Both the position numbers and the translations under genes were made by a program. A stretch of 8,785 nt of DNA from Bacteroidota bacterium (lineage in GTDB: Bacteria; Bacteroidota; Bacteroidia; Cytophagales; Cyclobacteriaceae), in the NCBI GenBank assembly GCA_023412765.1, contig JAEZBX010000019.1, positions 1-8,785 of the forward strand. Reading direction: 5' to 3'. This document shows positions 1 to 6,482 of the stretch, in pieces. Each line of letters opens with the position of its first letter. Positions within the stretch are counted from its first letter, which is position 1. The notes beneath the pieces are model-generated. The model had not been told where the DNA came from. It saw only the letters and a list, made by a program, of their open reading frames with translations, and ran no database searches.

Positions 1-3000
1 ATGTTAAATATCGCAAGCTTTGCCCGATCGTTTATAATAAAACTTCTTCTCTTCACTTCTTTTACAAGCGCATCAAATTTGTCCTCAAAAGGTGAGGAGA
101 GATTCGTTTCAACTATATGCTTAAGCATCGCGCGTAGAGGAAGTCTCAGAATTTTATCCTGCTTATTGTCGGAAATTTTAATCGTTATTTCCTCTGCAAC
201 ATCTCCTGTCAGCAACAAAAGTTTTTCGGACATCTCCTGAACAGAATCCGGTACAAAATTGAAGTCGCCATTTAGCTCTGGCAGAACTGGCTGTTTTGAT
301 TCGCCATCACTCGATGATGATGTTTGAATTAACATTTCCTTTACTTCCTGGATTTTGAGCTGATGATTTTTAAACATCCTCATAGTCCTGGAAACAAATC
401 GGCCTATCTCAACTCTGGCAACGCGAAAGTATTGGCGTATCATTATTTTGGTTTTGATAGAATTGAGTTCGAGAACGGTTTTGTCGTGCCAGTCTGCCGA
501 GAAATTGAGTAATTGATTTTTCTTTTTCAAATAGAATTTTTGGGTTCTTCTTTTTCTTCGAATGATCCGGTTAAAATCTAATCGCTCCAGCTGGTGCATA
601 AAGAAAATTACATTTTTTCTGTATTCTACTTGTAATCGCCCCAAACAACGCGACTTCGATTCCTGATGATGTGAAAGCTGCTGTCGTGCTCGCTCTTCAA
701 GTTGTTGCACCAGATCTGCTACGGCTGATTGCTCTTGCTTACCGGTCATTGCAGCGCCAAATAATTCATCCACCCAGTTTAGGTAACTCTGTATATTTTC
801 CCGGGACGTGGTTAAAATCTTTTTAACATCATCCATCATCAACGTAAGAAAGTGGTAACGGGTGTCTTTTAGAAAATAGGATGCGCCGTTTCGGAATGTT
901 ACTTTTAACGGAATTGGCCTCTGCGAAAAAGGATGTAGTACTTTTTGCTTTGTCTTAAACCATCGCATTTGAGCATGATCAGTATTTTTAATGACAAACT
1001 CCTGTCTGTCGTGGTTGATATGCTTTGATTTCGGAAATCGGTTTACATCCTGCTCTATTTGTTGCAGGTACCAGAGCATTCCCTCTTTAATGGAGGTTGC
1101 TCCTTCTTCTACAGAATCTTTCAAGGGATTTGTTACGAAGTCCTTCGCTTGAGCCAAAAAGTTTTTATGCGCCCTTTCTATTGCTAAGCGCCGAGCCACT
1201 GGCTCGTGGTGTGTAATTTTACTGAGCGTTTCTGTCGTCGTTTGCGCTAGCGAAATTATTTTTTCATAAAGTTCGTCGTCCAGCTCAAAACTTGGTTTAA
1301 AAACTTTGTTGTAAAGTGCAAGTACCAGCTCTTTCCCATGATTGTCTATTTTCTTAATATCAAGGTTGAGTTCGGGATATTTGGAATCTTCCAAATCAGG
1401 CAGGATCCATTCGGTCGCATTAAACTTTGCAACCGGGGTGATAAGTTCGATTACATTATACTCTTCAAAAGCGTCCGAGGCATGAATAAATAACGCAGTC
1501 TTTAAGTGCTTGCAAATATTCTCAACATTTTGGAATGTAGTTTCCAAACCGCCATCCGATCTATTGCGCATCCCAATGATAGTCAAGTCTGTGTCCAAAG
1601 ATTCCTTTCCAATAATCTCCTGTTCATTTGATAAGGTAACATAGTTGTCAATAATTTTAATCGTCGCGGTTGTCCTGAAGTCGGTTAGTAACGTTCGCAT
1701 GAAACGTTCGATCTTGTCTTTATCGTCCGGGTTGTTAAGGATAGTGCATAATCTTATGGAACATTTGCTCCAGAAGTCAGAAGTGGTAAGGTGTCTTAAA
1801 ATATTTAGCGCAAGTGAAAGGTTGCTGCCACGACCGCTCCACCAAACATCAATGGTTGGATTACTATTAATATTGCCTGTACCATTATGATAGAGAAACA
1901 GTGAATTAAAGTTATACTCCTGAATACGTGTCATCAGGGCAACAAACTTCTGCCTGTTCTCTCTCTTATTAGTCCAGCCCATAAGGACTGTGTTAGGCTC
2001 CACGCCCGGGAACCCGTACACCCTGATAATTTCGTCTATACCAGAATAAATATCCTCGCACAGATAGGTATGATGAAAAATCTTTTCGTTAGTCTCAGGC
2101 GATCGCTTGTGTCGTTCAAGCCTTGTAAGCTTTGAACCTTCCACTTTTACCAATTCGAAGGATGATAGCAGTCCCAGCTTACCACTAATTGCGTTTCCCA
2201 GATTATACATAAAAGCGCGTGGTGTATCCGCTCCGTAAAACATCAGGATGTTGGGTCTCCAATTTCTTGTATGTTCTTTTTCACCGGTTAAGCGGAATAG
2301 AGATGTTTTTGCAAGCGATGACCATATGCCACTCCATGCATCTCCGGATTGCAACGAAAGCTCTCTTCTTTTCAGAAAGAAAAATAACAGGCCCAAAATA
2401 ATGGAAGCGCCCAGCGTCGCTACAAAATCGAGCTCGATCATTACGATAAAACAGGCGAACGCACCCAGGAAGCTGATCCAACCTGGAGTCCTGAATGAAG
2501 GCCGGAAGTCCGCGCTAGTCCACGTTTCGAAGGCACAGCTAAGGTTAATAAAACCGTAGGTCGTGATAAAGAAGATGGATACTACACGCGCAATTACGTT
2601 AAGGTCACCGATCAAAATTCCGGCTTCAGCAATAAGAAAAGTAAGTATTAGAGCATTTCGGGGTTCATTGGATATACCGACACCTCTCGCGAAAATACGT
2701 GGCGTAATCTTATCAACAGCAGTAGCTTGTAAAATACGCGGCGCTCCTAAAATACTACCCAATGCCGACGAAAGGGTTGCTCCCCAAATTCCAGCAACAA
2801 CCAACCCCGGAAGCCACGATATTTTTAATAATACCTGAGGATCTTCAGAAAGCATTCGCGAATCAACGGTTAATGCAAGAAAAACCGTTAAGCCCAAGTA
2901 CACTATCAAGCCGACGACAATAGCTATGATTGATCCCAGTGGAATTGAACTTTTTGGATCTTTCAGATCTCCCGACATAGATACACCAGCCTCAAAACCG

Positions 3001-3608
3001 GTGACCGCAGGAAAGAAGATGCCAAACAAAACCATGAACGGTACAATTTCGTTGGAAAAAGGTTCAACGGATTGGCTAACGGTTGGTGTGAACTGGTGAT
3101 CACCCAATAGTATTGAAATCAACGATAGGGCTATTGCTGCCATGATGATGAATTGTGTCTTGATCGCAAGGGAGGTGCTGATAATCGTTATCGTCGTAAC
3201 AGCGATCAATACAATTGTACCGGCTATGCGGATTGAGTTAGTGGTTACTTCGTAACCCATATACGAAAGGAAGCTTTCAGAAAATCCGATCACGTAGAGA
3301 CTTACACCTAGCGAAAGACCTACAAATAATGCGAGTCCTAATGTCCCTCCAATGGGCAAGCCAAGACTTCGTGAAACCATATAGTAGGTTCCACCAGCTT
3401 CTACGCGCTTGTCCGTTGCAATCGAAGAAATACTGAGACCGGTTGTCACGGATATAAGATGCGCCAGAAGAATGATTCCAATTGTAACCCACAAACCTGC
3501 TTCGCCAACAATCATTGGTAATCGCAGATACATGATCACCCCCAGGATCGTAAGAATAGAGGGCGTAAAGACACCCCCAAACGTTCCGAATTTGCGTACC
3601 TTTTCCAT
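1..3608 (-). CDS. SLC12-type cation-chloride cotransporter with long C-terminal extension (3' end outside window)
   Basis: This is a probable inner-membrane electroneutral symporter moving Cl- with Na+ and/or K+ (APC superfamily, cation-chloride cotransporter family). The start is ATG at 3608-3606; an in-frame TAG at 3632-3630 excludes a longer form. 1202 codons are read without a stop. The N-terminus is short, with the first membrane segment at about residue 11 (GVFTPSILTILGVIMYLR, 12-29), so the regulatory N-domain of animal relatives is absent. Family motifs follow in order: GGTYYMVSRSLG (72-83), FFPAVTGFEAGVSMSGDL (198-215), ATLSSAL (277-283) and GAPRILQA (288-295). The membrane core ends near 425. 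An SLC12 C-terminal domain follows: HTRNWRPNIL (446-455), PNTVLMGW (538-545), IDVWW (586-590). From about 724 onward the protein is hydrophilic and mostly helical-looking, with a Gln/Glu-rich stretch (967-985) and a basic cluster (1017-1030); I do not recognise this part. S280/S281 match the NKCC Na+-site serines. The family call is very secure; ion specificity is inferred. Confidence 0.93.
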   Translation of the reverse strand, partial: MEKVRKFGTFGGVFTPSILTILGVIMYLRLPMIVGEAGLWVTIGIILLAHLISVTTGLSISSIATDKRVEAGGTYYMVSRSLGLPIGGTLGLALFVGLSLGVSLYVIGFSESFLSYMGYEVTTNSIRIAGTIVLIAVTTITIISTSLAIKTQFIIMAAIALSLISILLGDHQFTPTVSQSVEPFSNEIVPFMVLFGIFFPAVTGFEAGVSMSGDLKDPKSSIPLGSIIAIVVGLIVYLGLTVFLALTVDSRMLSEDPQVLLKISWLPGLVVAGIWGATLSSALGSILGAPRILQATAVDKITPRIFARGVGISNEPRNALILTFLIAEAGILIGDLNVIARVVSIFFITTYGFINLSCAFETWTSADFRPSFRTPGWISFLGAFACFIVMIELDFVATLGASIILGLLFFFLKRRELSLQSGDAWSGIWSSLAKTSLFRLTGEKEHTRNWRPNILMFYGADTPRAFMYNLGNAISGKLGLLSSFELVKVEGSKLTRLERHKRSPETNEKIFHHTYLCEDIYSGIDEIIRVYGFPGVEPNTVLMGWTNKRENRQKFVALMTRIQEYNFNSLFLYHNGTGNINSNPTIDVWWSGRGSNLSLALNILRHLTTSDFWSKCSIRLCTILNNPDDKDKIERFMRTLLTDFRTTATIKIIDNYVTLSNEQEIIGKESLDTDLTIIGMRNRSDGGLETTFQNVENICKHLKTALFIHASDAFEEYNVIELITPVAKFNATEWILPDLEDSKYPELNLDIKKIDNHGKELVLALYNKVFKPSFELDDELYEKIISLAQTTTETLSKITHHEPVARRLAIERAHKNFLAQAKDFVTNPLKDSVEEGATSIKEGMLWYLQQIEQDVNRFPKSKHINHDRQEFVIKNTDHAQMRWFKTKQKVLHPFSQRPIPLKVTFRNGASYFLKDTRYHFLTLMMDDVKKILTTSRENIQSYLNWVDELFGAAMTGKQEQSAVADLVQQLEERARQQLSHHQESKSRCLGRLQVEYRKNVIFFMHQLERLDFNRIIRRKRRTQKFYLKKKNQLLNFSADWHDKTVLELNSIKTKIMIRQYFRVARVEIGRFVSRTMRMFKNHQLKIQEVKEMLIQTSSSSDGESKQPVLPELNGDFNFVPDSVQEMSEKLLLLTGDVAEEITIKISDNKQDKILRLPLRAMLKHIVETNLSSPFEDKFDALVKEVKRRSFIINDRAKLAIFN

Positions 3609-3714
3609 TCGTTTCTTAAAATCTAAATTCTAGAAGAAAATTGAGACCTGCTAAGTACAATTTTAGTGACATTAGATTAGGTTTATTGTATAATTGTTTC
3701 TCTTGTAAATAGTT
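3609..3714. promoter_or_regulatory. Divergent intergenic region between the two transporter genes
   Basis: This 106-base AT-rich gap separates the minus-strand cotransporter from the plus-strand antiporter and must hold at least the start of any promoters they do not share with genes elsewhere. Neither start codon has a convincing Shine-Dalgarno sequence, which is normal for Bacteroidota. I could not find a full Bacteroidota-type promoter (TTG about 20 bases before TAnnTTTG) on either strand; the closest plus-strand match is TATAATTG at 3689-3696, without a partner TTG. That this is a regulatory region is inferred from gene orientation only. Confidence 0.5.
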
Positions 3715-4965
3715 ATGATTACGCCAAATGCATATTACGACATTCTTGTCATTTGCGGAGTAGTTATTATATCCTACTCCTTTGGCTGGATTTCTAAATT
3801 GACCAAAATACCGAGTGTTCTGCTCTTGATCATGTTGGGTATTGGATTCCAATTTCTCCTAGCGGAATTGGATATGAATGTCAGTCCCAGGCTGATGGAC
3901 TTGCTTGAACTTCTCGGAATTGTGGGATTGATAATGATTGTGCTAGAGGCTGCCCTTGATCTAAAGTTGACGTCCAAGAAAAAAGGCCTTGTTTTCAAGG
4001 CCTTTGCAGTAGCATTCATTGCTCTTGCAGGATCATGCGCGGCAATTTCATTCATCATAATGCATTTCCTTGGATTTAACTTTTACACGTCGCTTGTGTA
4101 TGCTATTCCTTTGTCAGTGATGAGCAGTGCTATCATAATTCCAAGCGTCAAGCATTTACCCGAGTTGAAAAAGGAATTCATGGTGTACGAAAGCACGTTT
4201 TCAGATATCCTGGGTATTATGGTTTTTTATTTCGTCGTCGACGCAGATGAAAATGCCACGACATCGTCAACAATTATAGAGATCATAGCGACGGTTGGGA
4301 TCACTATAGTATTATCAGTTATATTGAGTTACCTACTTGTCCTCGTATTCCAGAACCTTCGTGATAATGCGCGATTATTCTTACTCATTTCAATTCTCGT
4401 TATGCTCTATTCCATTGGAAAGATATTTCATCTTTCCTCGCTTATTGTAATTCTGGTGTTTGGCCTGATACTGAGCAACTATGAATTGTTCTTTCGAAAA
4501 AAACTCAAAAAGCTTATCAATGGTGATATGTTAGCGGGAATCAATAAGGAGTTTCACCTGGTAACACTTGAATCAGCATTCGTAGTACGAACTTTCTTCT
4601 TCGTGGTTTTCGGAATAACACTTGATCTGCAATCTCTATTCGACTTAGAGACAGCGATTATAAGCTTAAGCATCGTAGCGTCGTTATATGCCGTGCGGTT
4701 CATAGTCCTCAGGATATTTTTGAAGGATGTACTGACGGAGCTATTCATCGCTCCTCGCGGATTGATTACCATCTTACTTTTTTTTGGAATACCGGCAAAG
4801 TATATGCAGGATTCATTCAGCAGCGGCATTCTTTTGTACACTATTTTATTTACCGGGGTTCTAATGACAGTAGGTTTAATGTTGCACAAAGATGAAGCGG
4901 CAGACGTGAATGATCTTTCTTTTGAGAGTTTAGCTGACCTCGACCGTGAGTTACAAAAGAAATAG
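3715..4965 (+). CDS. Cation:proton antiporter, Na+/H+ exchanger family
   Basis: This is a probable inner-membrane antiporter exchanging Na+ or K+ for H+, with a role in cytoplasmic pH and cation control. The 416-residue protein is mostly hydrophobic, with about a dozen membrane segments spread over residues 8-390, the usual length of a bare exchanger domain with no TrkA-N or other cytosolic domain. The functional centre appears to be ESTFSDILG (159-167), aligning with the ESxxND motif of CPA1 exchangers; Asp164 is kept but the preceding Asn is Ser163. A second family-like signature is APRGL (346-350), where Arg348 matches the conserved arginine of the late membrane helix. The C-terminus is a short acidic tail (392-416). 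An in-frame TAA at 3706-3708 makes ATG 3715 the first possible start. It diverges from the cotransporter, hinting at a shared ion-homeostasis role. Ion specificity cannot be read from the sequence. Codons 89-97 contain a strong inverted repeat, described separately. Confidence 0.9.
   Translation: MITPNAYYDILVICGVVIISYSFGWISKLTKIPSVLLLIMLGIGFQFLLAELDMNVSPRLMDLLELLGIVGLIMIVLEAALDLKLTSKKKGLVFKAFAVAFIALAGSCAAISFIIMHFLGFNFYTSLVYAIPLSVMSSAIIIPSVKHLPELKKEFMVYESTFSDILGIMVFYFVVDADENATTSSTIIEIIATVGITIVLSVILSYLLVLVFQNLRDNARLFLLISILVMLYSIGKIFHLSSLIVILVFGLILSNYELFFRKKLKKLINGDMLAGINKEFHLVTLESAFVVRTFFFVVFGITLDLQSLFDLETAIISLSIVASLYAVRFIVLRIFLKDVLTELFIAPRGLITILLFFGIPAKYMQDSFSSGILLYTILFTGVLMTVGLMLHKDEAADVNDLSFESLADLDRELQKK
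3979..4005 (-). terminator. Intragenic terminator-like hairpin oriented for the minus strand
   Basis: A perfect 10-base inverted repeat, AAAGGCCTTG (3982-3991) and CAAGGCCTTT (3996-4005), is separated by four bases and lies wholly inside the antiporter gene. Read on the minus strand, the stem runs directly into six T residues (complement of the A run 3979-3984), which is the form of an intrinsic terminator. On the plus strand only three T residues follow the G/C part, so the plus-strand message should be less affected. It would stop antisense transcripts before they reach the minus-strand cotransporter gene starting at 3608. The structure is seen directly; the function is inferred. Confidence 0.45.
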
Positions 4966-5072
4966 ATTCCTGTTCAGAATGGACGAGCGCTTGACAGATT
5001 TAATGTATTGATGCCTGAGTGGCTCTTCAAATGGGAGAAAAGGAACGACTTTTGCGGAAATAAACTATTGTT
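4966..5072. other. Intergenic gap without recognised signals
   Basis: The 107 bases between the antiporter stop and the serine hydrolase start contain no open frame worth calling, no hairpin followed by a T run, and no Bacteroidota-type promoter that I can recognise. A purine-rich stretch near 5032-5045 (GGGAGAAAAGGAA) lies too far from the ATG at 5073 to act as its ribosome binding site. Whether the hydrolase is co-transcribed with the antiporter is undecided. Confidence 0.4.
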
Positions 5073-6119
5073 ATGGCGAAGAAGCGAGCAAGAATAATAT
5101 TCAGAGTAGGGTTATTTCTTGGAACCATAATTTCCATGTTCTTCGTGCCGTGGATTTTAGTATGGGCCTGGATATTACCACTACCAGATACGGTGCAAGA
5201 TCAGTTGGATGAAGGAATTGGTCATGGATTTGACGGAATTATTGTCTATGTGGACGTAGCCGGCAAACCTGCATCGTTTTATGCAGACGGTTGGCATGAT
5301 CGAAAGAACAAAGTACCGGCCGATCCAAAAGCGTTATTCAAGATTGCCAGTATAGGAAAGTTATATGATGCTGTGGCTGTCACCAAATTGGCAAATGACA
5401 AACGCCTGGCTTTGGATAATACTTTGTCTGATTATTTTCCTGAGCTTGTGGGACGGATCGAAAATGCTGAGAAAATTTCTTTAAGAATGATGGTGCAGCA
5501 TCGAAGCGGCATTCCCAATATAACTGCCACGCCAGACTTTTGGACAAACCCGCCAGAAAATAATAAAGAAGCGATTGACCGAGTGCTTGATTTGCCTGCT
5601 AACTTTAAACCCGGCGACGACTATCAATATTCGAACACAAATTATTTGTTGATTTCCGAGGTCATAAAAAAAGTTGTGGGCTACGAAAAATCACAATACA
5701 TCGAAGAAGAGGTACTGGTGCCCCTTGAATTGAACAATACATTCGGTTCCCTCAGTGAAGTGAATCTTGACAATTTGATGAGTGGATATTATGCTGGTAT
5801 TGACGACGATATCAAGACAGCTGACTATGGCTCTATGATAGCCACAGCAGAGGACGTGGGGAAATTCCTACGCGCGCTGAATGATGGATCACTGTTCGAT
5901 GAAAGTGAACGTGAAATTTATTCATCCATTTACGTGTACGAGCATACTGGACTGATTCCCGGCTATCAAAGTATTGCAAAATACCACAAAGACATAGACG
6001 CAGTGATCATTCAATTTGTAAACTCAACCGATTTTGATGGATACACATGGAATTTATCAGAAATCGTATATAATCGTATCGTCAAAATTGTGAAAAAACA
6101 AAATGCTGATGTCAGATAA
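5073..6119 (+). CDS. Membrane-anchored serine hydrolase, beta-lactamase/PBP-fold family
   Basis: This is a penicillin-recognising-fold serine hydrolase (Pfam Beta-lactamase, the class C/D-Ala-D-Ala carboxypeptidase/esterase group), probably facing the periplasm. It begins with a basic stretch (MAKKRARIIFR) and one hydrophobic segment at about 12-38 that looks like an uncleaved signal anchor. The three active-site motifs are present in order: SIGK (93-96, nucleophile Ser93 and Lys96), YSN (186-188) and HTG (291-293, replacing the KTG of classical beta-lactamases and typical of this broad family). GSMIATAEDVGKFL (253-266) is a further typical segment. At 348 residues it has a full-length catalytic domain and no extra C-terminal domain. 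An in-frame TAA at 5061-5063 fixes ATG 5073 as the earliest start. Its substrate may be a peptidoglycan peptide, a D-amino-acid peptide or an ester; the sequence does not decide. It should not be called a resistance beta-lactamase. It shares no obvious pathway with its neighbours. Confidence 0.9.
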   Translation: MAKKRARIIFRVGLFLGTIISMFFVPWILVWAWILPLPDTVQDQLDEGIGHGFDGIIVYVDVAGKPASFYADGWHDRKNKVPADPKALFKIASIGKLYDAVAVTKLANDKRLALDNTLSDYFPELVGRIENAEKISLRMMVQHRSGIPNITATPDFWTNPPENNKEAIDRVLDLPANFKPGDDYQYSNTNYLLISEVIKKVVGYEKSQYIEEEVLVPLELNNTFGSLSEVNLDNLMSGYYAGIDDDIKTADYGSMIATAEDVGKFLRALNDGSLFDESEREIYSSIYVYEHTGLIPGYQSIAKYHKDIDAVIIQFVNSTDFDGYTWNLSEIVYNRIVKIVKKQNADVR

Positions 6120-6174
6120 ATGAAATTAGGACTAACTGATAGCGCACTTTACGGCATTCGTAAGTCTGATAGCT
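6120..6174. other. Short gap with small dyad symmetries
   Basis: Between the hydrolase stop and the recognisable dehydratase remnant there is a 6-base-pair stem with a 5-base loop (TTTACG at 6148-6153, CGTAAG at 6159-6164) and, reaching just into the remnant, a perfect 10-base palindrome GATAGCTATC (6168-6177). No T run follows either, so I do not call a terminator. The octamer CTGATAGC occurs twice, 29 bases apart. The role, if any, is unknown; this may simply be the junction left by the deletion that removed the front of the dehydratase gene. Confidence 0.35.
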
Positions 6175-6472
6175 ATCGATGTCGTCGTCCTTGTTGCTGA
6201 AAAAGCAGGTGTGCGCCTGGCCCTTTATCCGAATGATCCCGTGTCTCACAAGAGCCACGGCTCCAAACAGATTATGGCGACCCACGATTTGGAGCGTCTC
6301 ATCACCATCGTTGACGGTCCCTCGAATGGGATCGCATTTGATAGCACGGTGATGCAACAGATAGGTGAGGATCCTTGTCGAAGTTTGCCGCTATTTTACT
6401 TCTCCCAACCGCATCTATCATGTACATTACATAAATGTTATTTCGGAATTAAAATACGTCAAGTATCAAGAA
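6175..6472 (+). pseudogene. Remnant of a mannonate-dehydratase-like TIM-barrel gene, truncated and frameshifted
   Basis: This stretch reads as the internal part of a protein resembling UxuA-type mannonate dehydratases/sugar isomerases (xylose-isomerase-like TIM barrel). In the frame through 6211 it gives VAEKAGVRLALYPNDP, then GSKQIMATHDLERL and SNGIAFDSTVMQQIGEDP. The match then jumps one frame: dropping one T at about 6375-6376 continues it as VEVCRYFTSPNRIYHVHYINV and ends near 6472. About 100 residues remain of a family that is usually some 300-350 long; both ends are missing, and no start codon suits the upstream edge. From memory of the family, the metal-site segment is normally HPNDP or HPDDP and the later one carries Cys; here they read YPNDP and FDST, so active-site residues also seem lost. 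It ends 10 bases before the PSCyt gene. Homology is judged by eye. Confidence 0.75.
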
Positions 6473-6482
6473 CGACAATGTG

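Noticed and set aside
1..3608. Several small plus- and minus-strand open frames overlapping the cotransporter (for example plus 1-240, 1645-1890, 2248-2838, 3409-3633)
   Set aside because: The single long minus-strand frame has continuous SLC12 similarity through its first two thirds and stays open throughout; the short frames have no recognisable motif and look like shadows.
3689..3696. TATAATTG as a Bacteroidota -7 element for the antiporter
   Set aside because: It matches five of the six fixed bases of TAnnTTTG, but no TTG lies at the right distance upstream, and the region is AT-rich enough for chance matches.
5073..6119. Calling the serine hydrolase an AmpC-type antibiotic resistance enzyme
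   Set aside because: The HTG third motif, the membrane anchor and overall sequence place it in the broad Beta-lactamase-fold hydrolase group, most members of which are not resistance enzymes.
6148..6177. Small stem-loop and 10-base palindrome after the serine hydrolase as a terminator
   Set aside because: The stem is only six pairs and neither structure is followed by a T run.
6112..6357. Minus-strand 81-codon frame opposite the dehydratase remnant
   Set aside because: The plus strand here shows clear dehydratase-like motifs, and the minus-strand peptide resembles nothing I recognise.
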